A stretch of 33,474 nt of DNA from Nitrospina sp. (GCA_018702695.1 JABIYR010000096.1:1-33474), one strand, 5' to 3'. Numbered from the stretch's first letter, positions 1-8,068 are shown. Made by a program: numbers and translations. Notes: generated by a model from the sequence alone, not told the origin.

Positions 1-759
1 AAAGAGTTTGATAAGGGTGCCGCGGTGATCATCAAGCATACGAATCCTTGCGGTGTTGCCTTGGGTGAGGATCAGTTAAAAACATTCATGGTGGCGCGCG
101 AGGTAGATCCCACGTCAGCATTTGGAGGGATTCTTGGCTTTAACCGACCGGTGACAGCTGAGACGGCAGAAGAAATTGTCAAAAACTTTGTGGAAGCCGT
201 TGTGGCACCGGGTTTTGAACCGGAAGCGTTGAAACTGTTCGCCACGAAAAAAAATGTCCGCTTGATGTTGATGCCAGAGTGGAACCCAGCTGAAAATACT
301 GCCAAGTTAGATTTAAAACGCATAGGGGGTGGGCTGTTGGTTCAAAGCCCGGATACCTTGACCTATGTTGAGGATCAGCTCAAAGTGGCGAGCGAAAGAA
401 ACCCTGATAGCCGGGAAATTGAAGACATGAAGTTTGCTTGGATTGTGGCGAAGCATGTCAAATCAAATGCCATTGTTTATGCTAAAGATCAGGAAATTCT
501 TGGTATCGGTGCTGGGCAAATGAGCCGTGTCGATTCAGCCCGCGTGGCTGTTGAGAAAGCGTGCAAACCTTTACAAGGCGCGGTTATGGCGTCAGACGCA
601 TTTTTCCCTTTCCGGGACTCGGTGGATGAAGCTGCAAAACATGGGATCACTGCCATCATTTCCCCCGGTGGCTCGATTCGAGATGAAGAGGTTTTGCAAG
701 CAGCCAATGAGAATAAGATAGCCATGTTATTTACTGGCACCCGCCATTTTAAACATTAA
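1..759 (+). CDS. purH: Bifunctional purine biosynthesis protein PurH, C-terminal part (AICAR transformylase domain)
   Basis: This is the 3' end of purH, cut by the window edge. The reading frame is open from base 1, so the GTG at 25 in the ORF track is not a real start. About 252 residues are present of a family that is usually near 520. The KHTNPCG motif near the start and SDAFFPFRDS followed by a glycine-rich ISPGGS stretch are characteristic of the AICAR transformylase domain. That domain formylates AICAR with 10-formyl-THF in the penultimate step of IMP synthesis. The IMP cyclohydrolase domain lies upstream of the window. The last residues (FTGTRHFKH) match the usual PurH C-terminus, so the end is intact. 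No clear terminator follows. Confidence 0.96.
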   Translation, partial: KEFDKGAAVIIKHTNPCGVALGEDQLKTFMVAREVDPTSAFGGILGFNRPVTAETAEEIVKNFVEAVVAPGFEPEALKLFATKKNVRLMLMPEWNPAENTAKLDLKRIGGGLLVQSPDTLTYVEDQLKVASERNPDSREIEDMKFAWIVAKHVKSNAIVYAKDQEILGIGAGQMSRVDSARVAVEKACKPLQGAVMASDAFFPFRDSVDEAAKHGITAIISPGGSIRDEEVLQAANENKIAMLFTGTRHFKH

Positions 760-1026
760 GCCTCCCCAATAACTATACTGGTTTCGCCTCTTTAACTTAA
801 GAGCTGGCAAAAGTTTCTTCCTTGTTTCTGCATTGCTGTGACGCTGAAATGCAAAAACTGTCCCTCAGCACAGCCACGTTCGCATTATATCAATCAATGC
901 CTCCCGTTAAGGGTTAAACAGATCCTGTAAAAAGCCGATAAGTAATGAGGTCTTATTCCACTGAGAAAATGGGCCTGAGGTAGTAGCGGTGAGCAAGAAT
1001 AATGATGTCTTCAGGACGAAAAAAGC
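760..1026. other. Intergenic region between purH and the unknown membrane protein
   Basis: This 267-base gap holds no convincing ORF. A weak CTCTT/AAGAG inverted repeat lies just after purH but has no T-run, so I do not call a terminator. AGGA about ten bases before 1027 is a plausible ribosome binding site for the next gene. No consensus promoter was recognised. Confidence 0.5.
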
Positions 1027-1788
1027 ATGGGAAAATTGATAAAATTGATGATTTTTGCGGGGCTGGTTTTTGCCGGATGGCAGGGTAACCTGCGCTGGGA
1101 AGCATTTAAACCTGTTTTGGCTGAGTTAGAAGCAAAACATCCAGAAAAATACCTCACAATGATTGATGAGGCTAAATCTTTTCATATTGGTGAAACCAAA
1201 CGGCTGTTTCATGAAATTGACACCATGAGCCGAGAAGCTGTGATCACTCTTAGACATGAAAAATGGCGAGAAAAAAGAAAGCAGGACAAAAAATTTCACG
1301 AAAAATATTATGATGATGAGTTGCTGAACCGGGTAGAGGTGCGTAAAAATTATCGTAAAGAATATCAGGCTCGTGCCGACGCAATCCGTAAAATGGGTGA
1401 ACATAAACCCATTAAAGCTCGATTTGAAAAATGGAAAAAAATGGATCCGTGGCAGCAAAGACTCATCCTGCACGAAAAATGTGTGAAGTATATAAAAATG
1501 GAACTTGGCGAGCGGAAGGTGTTTCGTAGTGATTTGGAGATCTCTAAAGTCTCAACTCTTGTTGCTCAGCTTTCCAATGAACCCATGCCCGTGGAATTGC
1601 TTTGCAATAATCTGGTGCCGGGTACGCAGTCACCTGAAGAAATTCAGGCCATGGTTCTGCGTTTGAAAGGAATTTTGACCTTTCGGTATTACACTCAGCT
1701 TTTGCAGGAGGTGGGAATTCCCAAAAGGGAGACCATTCCTTTTAAAGATGAGTTGAGCGGACGAATCAGAGACTATAACGATTTCTGA
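1027..1788 (+). CDS. Hypothetical protein with N-terminal membrane anchor, highly charged
   Basis: I do not recognise this 253-residue protein. Residues about 5-20 are hydrophobic and look like a single membrane anchor or uncleaved signal. The rest is very rich in Lys, Arg and Glu, and residues about 55-150 are probably long alpha helices. There are two cysteines in the C-terminal half and no familiar catalytic motif. The ATG at 1027 follows an AGGA-type ribosome binding site. The gene stands alone, downstream of purH and convergent with the HAMP-type gene at 1817. Codon use resembles the neighbours, which supports a real gene. A cell-envelope or inner-membrane-attached role is inferred only from the anchor. 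Confidence 0.75.
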   Translation: MGKLIKLMIFAGLVFAGWQGNLRWEAFKPVLAELEAKHPEKYLTMIDEAKSFHIGETKRLFHEIDTMSREAVITLRHEKWREKRKQDKKFHEKYYDDELLNRVEVRKNYRKEYQARADAIRKMGEHKPIKARFEKWKKMDPWQQRLILHEKCVKYIKMELGERKVFRSDLEISKVSTLVAQLSNEPMPVELLCNNLVPGTQSPEEIQAMVLRLKGILTFRYYTQLLQEVGIPKRETIPFKDELSGRIRDYNDF

Positions 1789-1816
1789 AAAAGGTCTGCC
1801 CTCTGAATCAGGGTGA

Positions 1817-2290
1817 CTATGAAGCCGGCTCTTTTTTAGAAGGACTTTGTTCTAGGCTTTCCGTTAACAGCGTGATTGCGGTTGCCAATTGTTTGATTTC
1901 AGTATTGGATTTAATTTCTGGAAGTTCAGCCTGCCCGCGTTTTTCTGCAAAGAGCACCAGTTTTTTTAATGGCCGAATGATCATGCTAATAGTGTAAAGC
2001 CCGCCGATCACGGCAACCAGACTCCCGACAATAGCCATGCCGATCATTTCATTTTTCAATTGCACGGCACTGCGTACGACGCGTTCTTTGAGCAATTCCA
2101 TCTGCTCGGGTGTTAACGTCTGGGGGTTCATGGTTCCGACAATTCTTTCTACTTGCCCAAGTTGAACATAGAGGAAAAAGGCAGCATAACCCAAGCAGGA
2201 AATCACAACGATGTAGCCAGTCATTAATAAATTGATAATACTTTTCTTTTCACCGGGAAGTTCATCCCGAAAAATGGTGTTTCGTTTCAT
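1817..2290 (-). CDS. Two-TM membrane protein with HAMP-like domain
   Basis: The protein has 157 residues. It shows a membrane segment at about 18-42, a short extracytoplasmic loop of about 40 residues, a second membrane segment at about 82-104, then a HAMP-like region (about 105-150) beginning with the typical IIRPLKKL. This is the front half of a chemoreceptor or sensor kinase with no output domain, so it may signal through a partner or be a scaffold. The start lies only 3 bases after the stop of the M48 peptidase gene, which indicates cotranscription with the peptidase and the SH3 gene. The HAMP call rests on layout and the Pro-containing helix start; function is unknown. Confidence 0.7.
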   Translation of the reverse strand: MKRNTIFRDELPGEKKSIINLLMTGYIVVISCLGYAAFFLYVQLGQVERIVGTMNPQTLTPEQMELLKERVVRSAVQLKNEMIGMAIVGSLVAVIGGLYTISMIIRPLKKLVLFAEKRGQAELPEIKSNTEIKQLATAITLLTESLEQSPSKKEPAS

Positions 2291-2293
2291 TAG

Positions 2294-3310
2294 TTACTGA
2301 ACCTTTTTAATGCTGGATAGGAATCTTTTTCCCAGTATGGGATAGAGGGATGCTTTTTCGTACCGACTCATACTTTTTTTCAATCGATTAAAACGCTCGC
2401 CCGTTGAGGGGTGGGTGCTCATGAAGATGGAGCTTTCCCCTTCCTTGCTTTTGCCGAGTTGATGGATAAAGTTTTGCAACCCTTCTGGGTAATAACCCAT
2501 GCGATAAGCAAACTCTCGTCCATATCGGTCTGCCTCGAACTCAAGGTCTTTGTCTAGACCTCGGGTGAAAAGGACTTCAGACACTTCATCGATCAGCTTG
2601 TCAAACAGCCCCGGGTTTTCATCCATAACGGTGAGTGTTAGAGCGCTGATGCCTTGTAAACTTCGACTGCGCCCTAAAGTTTGCAGGGCATGTTTCTGGC
2701 TAATATGAGCGACTTCGTGCGCCAGCACCCCCGCTAACTGTGCCTCGTTCTGGATCAGTTTTAATAATCCGATGCTTACAAAAACATAACCGCCGGGGGT
2801 AGCAAACGCGTTAGGGTTCTCGGTATTCAAAACTGCAAAATGATAATCAATATCTGGGCGGCTGGAAACATCTGCCACGGCTTGCCCAACGAGATTGATG
2901 TAACGTAACAACTCTGGGTCTTTATAAGCGCCTCCATATCGGTTGAACACTTCTACTGCGAGTCTGCCCCCGATTGCCTTTTCTTCTTTATAGGCGATGG
3001 GTTGCAGGGCTTGCAGGGTGTTCACGCTTTGTTGCAGAATTTTAGAGGTTTTTTTATCAAAGATACCCAGTGATTGACCCAGACCAATCATGCCACCGTC
3101 ATTTTGTTGGGTCTTTGCTGGGGCTGGTTCCTCACCCGTAAGGTCGTGTTCTTTTTTTTTCGGTTTAGGCTGACTAGATTTTTCCACCTCTTGAAGAAAA
3201 CGGTCGAGGTTGAAGGCGTAAGATGGCGTAGCGCCGATCAAAATGATGGCGATCCCCAAGCTCAGGCAGAAGAAAGACGGCCCGAAAATTTTAAAATATT
3301 TTTTTTGCAT
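2294..3310 (-). CDS. M48 family zinc metalloprotease (BepA/LoiP-like, periplasmic)
   Basis: This is a periplasmic M48-type peptidase related to the BepA/YfgC and LoiP families, which act in outer-membrane protein quality control. The zinc motif HEVAH (ligands about residues 198 and 202 counted from the ATG) and the third ligand in FEADRYG are intact. The ORF track starts at a TTG (3355) inside the upstream gene. I prefer the ATG at 3310 because it gives a clean signal peptide ending near PSYA; the product is then 338 residues. A charged Lys/Pro-rich linker follows the signal. No TPR tail is present, unlike BepA. It sits between the SH3-domain gene and the HAMP-type gene in what looks like one minus-strand transcript. 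Confidence 0.9.
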   Translation of the reverse strand: MQKKYFKIFGPSFFCLSLGIAIILIGATPSYAFNLDRFLQEVEKSSQPKPKKKEHDLTGEEPAPAKTQQNDGGMIGLGQSLGIFDKKTSKILQQSVNTLQALQPIAYKEEKAIGGRLAVEVFNRYGGAYKDPELLRYINLVGQAVADVSSRPDIDYHFAVLNTENPNAFATPGGYVFVSIGLLKLIQNEAQLAGVLAHEVAHISQKHALQTLGRSRSLQGISALTLTVMDENPGLFDKLIDEVSEVLFTRGLDKDLEFEADRYGREFAYRMGYYPEGLQNFIHQLGKSKEGESSIFMSTHPSTGERFNRLKKSMSRYEKASLYPILGKRFLSSIKKVQ

Positions 3311-3320
3311 GATGGATTTT

Positions 3321-3836
3321 TTACTGGGAATATTCACCCAGTTTTCCTTTTTCAAGAAAACGGTCCAGTTCTTCGGGCCGAATTTTAAAGTTCTCCATAT
3401 CTTTAACGGCTTGAATGCTCTCGGGGGTCGCTCCTTTTTTTCGAGCGTGTTGCTCTGAAACAGGGCTCAAACCCCTTATGCTGGAACCCGATGTGGATTC
3501 ACGAGCGGTCATCTTTTGTCTGCCTCCCAAAGCACCGAGCACGTCTTCATCGTTTTGGCTATCGGCTGGAGCTTTTTTAGAAAGCTTGAATCGGAAAATC
3601 CAACCTGTTTTTCCTTTAGCCAAGACCTGAAAAAATTTGCCAGATTTTTTCTTCACTTCCACAGCCGTTCCTTGTTTTAGCTTGGTCAAAACTTTAGAAC
3701 GTGCAGACGCTTCGGCTTGCATTTTAGTGGCCGATTTTTTTACATACCAAGTTTCGGCGGCGACCCAATGCGGAAGCAAAAAGAACACAACTGCGGAAAG
3801 AGTCATTGCAGATCGAATGAAAAAGGAGTGATACAT
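3321..3836 (-). CDS. Secreted SH3-domain protein
   Basis: The product is about 171 residues from the ATG at 3836; the track uses a TTG six codons earlier. A signal peptide (hydrophobic stretch ending in VAAE) is followed by a bacterial SH3 (SH3b/SH3_3) domain over about residues 30-90. The domain is recognised by the WYVKKSATKMQAEAS start, the KLKQGTAVEV strand and the TGWIFRFKL end. Such domains usually bind peptidoglycan or mediate contacts in the periplasm. The C-terminal 80 residues are low-complexity and charged. The stop is about 10 bases upstream of the M48 peptidase ATG, so the two are probably cotranscribed. The specific role is unknown. Confidence 0.8.
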   Translation of the reverse strand: MYHSFFIRSAMTLSAVVFFLLPHWVAAETWYVKKSATKMQAEASARSKVLTKLKQGTAVEVKKKSGKFFQVLAKGKTGWIFRFKLSKKAPADSQNDEDVLGALGGRQKMTARESTSGSSIRGLSPVSEQHARKKGATPESIQAVKDMENFKIRPEELDRFLEKGKLGEYSQ

Positions 3837-3982
3837 AACAAGGGTTTGTAGCAAAGTTTATGGAATCAATCAAGCTTCTCCCAAACTGAGCGAAACGTCA
3901 ACCTAAAACTCTCGCACACAATCGATCGCTTAAACTGTAGTGCGAAAATTCAATCTAAGTAGGTAGAGGTGGGTTTTTCGAC

Positions 3983-4882
3983 TCAGCTTTTTTTAGCTTG
4001 CTGTTCTAATGCTTTCTTGAGCCGAGGCCAGTTGAAGGCCGAGCCGGGGTCGTATTTGCAGGTCACTTCCTTTTCACCTTTTTGCACGTGCGCATGACCC
4101 AGAATGCCAGCAAATTTGGCATAATTTTTTAATCTGTCGAGTGGGTGGCGGCCAGATTTTTTGTCGAATGGCACTTGCGGTTTAATACCGGGCAAAAGGC
4201 GATTGACCCCAATACATAGGTGAATCAAAGCTTGATATTGTGGCTCTGTAAAATCCCACATACGGATCATGCGCCCATTGATCTTTTTACTGAAATAACC
4301 CCTTTCCCCATAGGTGCGTGATGGGGTGGGCTTAAACCCGGCAGTGAGAATTTTTTTTTGAAAGCGATCGGGGAGGTCGAGAACCCATTGCCCATTTCTC
4401 TTACGATACTTATCGTGGTCGGATGGGAGCCATTCTGACTCGCAAGCCAATGCTTCGGAGGCAAGGTTTGCCATTTCAACATGAATCGCTCTTTCGTTTC
4501 CTTGTCGGTCATCAGCGGGCGCGGTATTGGTTTTCCAGTACAAGTCACAGGTTTGGTAAAGGGTTCCATCGAGATCGAGATAGAAATGACTGCCCTTGAA
4601 GGTGCTTTCCTCCATCAATTGGTGACAATGGTGGGAGCTATAACAGGCATCGTAATGCAGAACGAGTTGGTGGACACGTTGCGTCAGCTCTTGGTAGGCT
4701 AACGCCGGGTTCAGGATTTTGTAGGCCGAATCTTTTTGGGATGGCGCGTCATTGAGCTTGGGGTCATGCTGAGAGCAGGTAGACCGGCCTCTTTTATTTG
4801 GGCAGGCAAAGCCTTCGTCCCATAAAACAACGCGGGTTCCAATCTCTATTTTTTTGCCACAGGCAACGATTTTTTGATTCAT
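3983..4882 (-). CDS. N-acetylmuramoyl-L-alanine amidase-like protein (Amidase_2/PGRP fold)
   Basis: This 299-residue protein has the amidase_2/PGRP layout. VLHYDA carries the first likely zinc His (residue 76). SHFYLDLDGTLYQ matches the family's core strand. GHAHVQ carries the second His (263 or 265). KYDPGSAFNW carries the third ligand Asp (278), as in AmpD-type K-DPG-FDW motifs. The family cleaves the bond between muramic acid and the stem peptide. No signal peptide is visible, so it is cytoplasmic (AmpD-like recycling) or exported in an atypical way. A large insert (about 140-240) separates the conserved blocks, making it longer than AmpD (about 180 residues). It lies 69 bases downstream of nadK on the same strand, with a hairpin in between. 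Confidence 0.82.
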   Translation of the reverse strand: MNQKIVACGKKIEIGTRVVLWDEGFACPNKRGRSTCSQHDPKLNDAPSQKDSAYKILNPALAYQELTQRVHQLVLHYDACYSSHHCHQLMEESTFKGSHFYLDLDGTLYQTCDLYWKTNTAPADDRQGNERAIHVEMANLASEALACESEWLPSDHDKYRKRNGQWVLDLPDRFQKKILTAGFKPTPSRTYGERGYFSKKINGRMIRMWDFTEPQYQALIHLCIGVNRLLPGIKPQVPFDKKSGRHPLDRLKNYAKFAGILGHAHVQKGEKEVTCKYDPGSAFNWPRLKKALEQQAKKS

Positions 4883-4889
4883 GACTTAA

Positions 4890-4904
4890 GCAGAGAGCCT
4901 CTGC
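4890..4904 (-). promoter_or_regulatory. Perfect hairpin in the leader of the amidase gene
   Basis: GCAGAG-AGC-CTCTGC is a perfect 6-bp stem with a 3-base loop, ending 8 bases before the amidase ATG. No Shine-Dalgarno sequence is visible in the remaining gap, so the hairpin occupies the place where ribosomes would load. It could be translational control or chance; on the plus strand a short T-run follows it. Confidence 0.35.
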
Positions 4905-4951
4905 CGATTTTTAGCAATGATTAGCGTTATTTGCCTTACAGGCTAAGCGGT

Positions 4952-5827
4952 TTAGCTTTTATTTTCTGCTGTGCTACCCCAATGTAATTTGTTGCGCAGG
5001 GTGTGGTAATAGTTTTTCCCTGGGGCCTGCACCAGTTTTACTGAGACACTGGCTTTCTTTGCTTCTAGGATGTCACCAGATTCCATGTTGTACCCTAATT
5101 TTCCGTCGAGGGTGATTCGGACATCTTCGTCATCATGGCGTTTACTCAATTTTACTTTGATCTGAGACGTATCGGGGACGACAATGGGTCGGTTTGTCAG
5201 AGCAAAAGCGCAAATGGGGCTCAACACCAAAGCATGCATACTAGGGTGGATGATGGGGCCGCCTGCCGAAAGCGAGTACGCGGTAGAGCCTGTAGGCGTA
5301 GCGATTATCAACCCGTCAGCGCGGTATGATGTCATGGGCTGGTCGTTGACCAATACGGTGAGGTTAACGATTTGAGCTAACGCGCCCTTATTGATTACAA
5401 TTTCGTTCAATACATTAAAATCGCAGAGTTTGGTTTCATTGCGCCACAAAGAAGCGTTTAGTAACATACGGTGTTCGATTTCACATTCTCCATTCAAAAC
5501 GCTTTGCAGGGTTGAGTAGAGATCGTCTTGAGTTGTCTCGGTTAAAAAGCCCAGGCTACCGAGGTTGACGCCGAGAATGGGTACGCCGTGTGGGTGCGTG
5601 ATATGTGCAACATTTAACAGCGTTCCGTCTCCACCCAGCACAATGATCAAGTCAGAACGGGTGGGAATTTCTTCCTGAGAATAGGCATTGGTTTCGCCAA
5701 TGAGTTCTGCAGTACCTTTATCTGTGAAAAGAGTGCAACCACGTTCGCGCAACCATTGGGCCAGATGGCGCACTATTTTAGGGTCGACGGTGGAATGTTG
5801 CTTGCAAAATAACCCTATGTTTTTCAC
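4952..5827 (-). CDS. nadK: NAD kinase
   Basis: This protein phosphorylates NAD to NADP with ATP (or polyphosphate in some members). It has 291 residues, normal for bacterial NadK. The GGDGT signature is at 65-69, the NE/N motif region (LNEIVINKG) is near 140-148, and the glycine-rich ADGLIIATPTGSTAYSLSAGGP block spans about 170-191. The C-terminal beta domain is complete. The ATG at 5827 starts directly at the conserved first strand (KNIGLFCK). It is on the minus strand between the DUF151 gene and the amidase gene; the gap to the DUF151 gene is 135 bases. Confidence 0.96.
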   Translation of the reverse strand: MKNIGLFCKQHSTVDPKIVRHLAQWLRERGCTLFTDKGTAELIGETNAYSQEEIPTRSDLIIVLGGDGTLLNVAHITHPHGVPILGVNLGSLGFLTETTQDDLYSTLQSVLNGECEIEHRMLLNASLWRNETKLCDFNVLNEIVINKGALAQIVNLTVLVNDQPMTSYRADGLIIATPTGSTAYSLSAGGPIIHPSMHALVLSPICAFALTNRPIVVPDTSQIKVKLSKRHDDEDVRITLDGKLGYNMESGDILEAKKASVSVKLVQAPGKNYYHTLRNKLHWGSTAENKS

Positions 5828-5962
5828 TGAACCCTCTGCATAAAGATGATGCGTTCAATTTGAATTGCGGGAATAAACCCTATTATTAACATTATGAGGG
5901 GAAAAGCGATAAAATTAGGTAAAAAGTTGGCATGGGCAGGATATTTGGGAACCTTGTTTAGA

Positions 5963-6451
5963 TTAAAGCTTGCCGAAGTCTTCTGGGGTTATATTGTCGA
6001 GCCAGTCTTTCCATTGTTTGTCATCATCGGTTTTCATTTTTGCCGGGTCGGGGAGGTCCAGGCTTTTAGCCGCCTCAATGACCTGTTCTTCCACAAAAAT
6101 AGATGACTTGGTTCTCAATGCCAAGGCAATGGCATCAGAAGGGCGCGAGTCGATAGAGAGAGTCTGGTCTCCACATACTAGAGAAATGATGGCGTAAAAA
6201 GTATTGTCTTTCAATTCATTGATAAGAATATGGTTGACCTCAGCCTTCATATTTTCAATCAGGTTTCTGAGCAAATCATGGGTCATCGGGCGCGGTGTGG
6301 ATATTTTTTCTATTTCCAGAGCGATGGCATTGGCTTCAAAATAACCCACCCAGATGGGAAGTGCCTTGGAACCGGTTGAATCCTTTAAAATAATGATGGG
6401 CATATTGGTGAGAGGGTCCAACGTGAGCCCCTCAACTTTCATTTCAACCAT
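5963..6451 (-). CDS. Bifunctional nuclease family protein (DUF151/BFN)
   Basis: This 162-residue protein matches the DUF151/bifunctional nuclease family. Supporting features are the start VEGLTLDPLTNMPIIILKD, the strand KALPIWVGYFEANAIALE, the block RPMTHDLL, and the family hallmark SIDSRPSDAIALALR. Plant members have DNase and RNase activity; the bacterial role is poorly defined, although the Thermotoga structure is known. The acidic C-terminal tail (after residue about 130) resembles the UvrB/UVR-like extensions seen in some members but is too short to assign. A strong sigma-70 promoter lies about 70 bases upstream, so the gene probably has its own transcript. Confidence 0.9.
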   Translation of the reverse strand: MVEMKVEGLTLDPLTNMPIIILKDSTGSKALPIWVGYFEANAIALEIEKISTPRPMTHDLLRNLIENMKAEVNHILINELKDNTFYAIISLVCGDQTLSIDSRPSDAIALALRTKSSIFVEEQVIEAAKSLDLPDPAKMKTDDDKQWKDWLDNITPEDFGKL

Positions 6452-6520
6452 TTCCTATACCTCAAAATTGTAACAAAATAATAATTCGGATTTAGGCGCG
6501 AAACCTGAAGCTACCTAAAA

Positions 6521-6549
6521 AATATAGATAAACGTATGGGGTTTGTCAA
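6521..6549 (-). promoter_or_regulatory. Sigma-70-type promoter for the DUF151 gene
   Basis: Read on the minus strand, a perfect -35 TTGACA (6549-6544) is followed after exactly 17 bases by -10 TATATT (6526-6521). Transcription would begin near 6514 and give a leader of about 60 bases before the ATG at 6451. It also lies just downstream of the anti-sigma gene, separating the two transcription units. Confidence 0.75.
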
Positions 6550-6597
6550 TCACCAGTATGGGTAAAAAAATACGTCAACGAATAGCAGGGAAGAGGG

Positions 6598-6846
6598 CTA
6601 TTTCTTTTCTTGTTGTTTTTTTTGTTCTTTTAGAAAGCTTTGTAGGGTGTGACGCACTTCGTCGGGAATTTCAATTTCGTTCAAGGTGTCTCGGCATAAA
6701 GTGCGGGTCGACTTATAGGTGTTGAAAAAAGCGATGCAAGGGGGGCATTCTTGAAAATGCTCTTCAAGGGATTTTGTGGTGCCCGAGTCTAGAGACCCTT
6801 CAATATATTCGTACAACAGGTCAACGCACTCTTTACAGCAGATCAT
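6598..6846 (-). CDS. Zinc-finger anti-sigma factor (zf-HC2 family)
   Basis: This 82-residue protein carries the HC2 zinc-binding pattern of ZAS anti-sigma factors. It has an N-terminal CC-x-C cluster (residues 3-7), then HFQECPPC at about 30-37, giving the H-x3-C-x2-C signature. The family holds an ECF sigma factor inactive through this domain and often senses redox state through zinc release. It has no transmembrane segment, so it is a soluble ZAS protein. Its ATG overlaps the TGA of the sigma gene (ATGA), which is the usual arrangement for a sigma/anti-sigma pair made in matched amounts. The C-terminus is Lys/Gln/Glu-rich. Confidence 0.87.
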   Translation of the reverse strand: MICCKECVDLLYEYIEGSLDSGTTKSLEEHFQECPPCIAFFNTYKSTRTLCRDTLNEIEIPDEVRHTLQSFLKEQKKQQEKK

Positions 6847-7472
6847 GCTTCCCCCTTTTTGGAACGGTATTCCTCAAAATAGCCAGAAAGTTTTTTTCTC
6901 AAAAACAACCGAGCCCGGTGCAGTCTCGACTTGACCGCAGGAACAGTCAGGTCTAATATTTCGCTGACTTTTTCAGTTGAAAGCCCTTCTACATCGCGTA
7001 GTAAAAAAACCACCTTTTCCTTTTCAGGTAACAGGTCTACGGCTTTTTTGATGACATCTTTTGTTTCATTGGAAAACAATAGAGATTCTGTATTTTCCGA
7101 CCAGTCCTGTATTTTTTCTTGCTGGAACCCTGCTCCGTTGAAAGAGGGCAACAACTCATCAATGGAGACATTGGGTTCTTTTTTCTTACTCCGCAGTTTC
7201 ATGTAACTGGCATTTAATGTGATGCGATAAACCCAGCTTGAAAATGCTGATTTGCCCTGAAACGTATTGATCTTCCTGAATAATGTCAGCAGAACCTCCT
7301 GGGTTACATCCTGAGCATCCATTTGGTTGCGCATCAGGTTGAAACTGAGGCCGTATATTTTTTTTTGATAGGATTCCGCTATCTTGTCGTAAGCCTCAAG
7401 GTTTCCTGCTTGTAGGTCTTTGACAAGAGCTTCTTCTATCTCTCTTTCTTCTTTTTGCTGAGTGAAGGACAT
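6843..7472 (-). CDS. ECF-type RNA polymerase sigma factor
   Basis: This 209-residue sigma-70 family protein of the ECF (RpoE-like) class has region 2 at about residues 20-90 (YQKKIYGLSFNLMRN, DAQDVTQEVLLTLFRKI, FSSWVYRITLNASYMKLR). Region 4 is at about 140-195 (LLPEKEKVVFLLRDVEGLSTEKVSEILDLTVPAVKSRLHRARLFLRKKL), with the recognition helix intact. Regions 1 and 3 are absent, as expected for ECF factors. It is translationally coupled to the zinc-finger anti-sigma gene through a 4-base overlap. An inverted repeat with an AT-rich centre lies about 45-65 bases upstream. The regulon is unknown. Confidence 0.93.
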   Translation of the reverse strand: MSFTQQKEEREIEEALVKDLQAGNLEAYDKIAESYQKKIYGLSFNLMRNQMDAQDVTQEVLLTLFRKINTFQGKSAFSSWVYRITLNASYMKLRSKKKEPNVSIDELLPSFNGAGFQQEKIQDWSENTESLLFSNETKDVIKKAVDLLPEKEKVVFLLRDVEGLSTEKVSEILDLTVPAVKSRLHRARLFLRKKLSGYFEEYRSKKGEA

Positions 7473-7517
7473 ATGAAGAGCAAATCCAGTTTTGTTTGAA
7501 GTCAGGAAAAGGCAGAG

Positions 7518-7537
7518 GGTTCTTTTATATTAGAACC
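7518..7537 (-). promoter_or_regulatory. Inverted repeat upstream of the ECF sigma gene
   Basis: GGTTCT-tttatatt-AGAACC is a perfect 6-bp inverted repeat with an 8-base AT-rich centre. It lies 46-65 bases upstream of the sigma-factor ATG. The centre read on the minus strand contains a TAATAT -10-like element. It could be an operator over the promoter or a short hairpin. No good -35 was found. Confidence 0.35.
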
Positions 7538-7630
7538 TTGCCGGGATTTGCAGTTTCCTCCTTATTTAGCCTCATTACATTTGGATGCACACAACCGCAA
7601 AGCGATTCGTCAAATGAGGACGAAACATTG

Positions 7631-7652
7631 CAAAAATACCCCTTAAATGGGG
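7631..7652 (-). terminator. Possible weak intrinsic terminator of tatA
   Basis: On the minus strand CCCC-atttaa-GGGG is followed by TATTTTTG, 29 bases after the tatA stop. The stem is only 4 bp, so termination would be weak. Confidence 0.4.
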
Positions 7653-7680
7653 AAGGCAGGAAACAAGGTGGCTGGGTGAC

Positions 7681-7962
7681 TTATTTGTCACCTGTCTCAG
7701 GGGTTGAAGCGACCGTTTCTTCGGCTTGCGGTGTCTCACTGGTTCCTTCAGACACCTCTTTCGTCTCATCCGTAGCTTCTGCAGTTTCCGCAGAGGCTTC
7801 ATCAAGCTCCTCTGTTCCTTCTTCAGCTTCTTTCATCGATTTCTTGAAGTTCCGAATGCTATTACCAAAAGCGCTACCAATTTCTGGAAGCTTACCAGCC
7901 CCGAAGATAATCATGATAATGACCAAAATGATCATTAACTCTGGAAAACCTATTCCCATCAT
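7681..7962 (-). CDS. tatA: Sec-independent translocase protein, TatA/TatB family
   Basis: This 93-residue protein has one N-terminal membrane helix (about 8-24) beginning [31 protein letters not shown]. It contains the FG hinge and an amphipathic helix (to about 45) typical of TatA. The C-terminal half is very rich in Glu, Ala and Thr. With TatC it would form the pore exporting folded, cofactor-bearing proteins. The Tat-signal molybdoenzyme at 14592 is a likely client. TatA versus TatB cannot be settled fully, but the length and FGAGKLP favour TatA. AAAGGGA upstream of the ATG pair is the ribosome binding site. A 6-bp inverted repeat (GGTGAC/GTCACC, 7675-7692) spans the stop codon. No tatC is in the window. 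Confidence 0.92.
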   Translation of the reverse strand: MMGIGFPELMIILVIIMIIFGAGKLPEIGSAFGNSIRNFKKSMKEAEEGTEELDEASAETAEATDETKEVSEGTSETPQAEETVASTPETGDK

Positions 7963-8059
7963 AGCGAAAATCCCTTTATTTGTTTGAGAAAAGGGGAATT
8001 ATAGCACAAACCCGAATGAAGACAAATGCAAATAATTGCCTAGAATTATAGCGATTGTA

Positions 8060-8068
8060 TGCTACAAT
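8060..8068 (+). promoter_or_regulatory. Possible extended -10 promoter for the PagL-like gene
   Basis: TGC-TACAAT fits an extended -10 element (TGnTATAAT) about 80 bases before the ATG at 8149. A TTGCCT lies 21 bases upstream, too far for a normal -35. Confidence 0.4.

Noticed and set aside
4267-4569. 100-residue ORF within the amidase gene
   Set aside because: Same strand but another frame inside a conserved amidase; composition is Pro/Lys-rich noise.
7496-7987. 163-residue plus-strand ORF opposite tatA with a lipoprotein-like start
   Set aside because: Most of it is the antisense of the Glu/Ala-rich tatA tail, producing Ser-rich low-complexity protein; no ribosome binding site.
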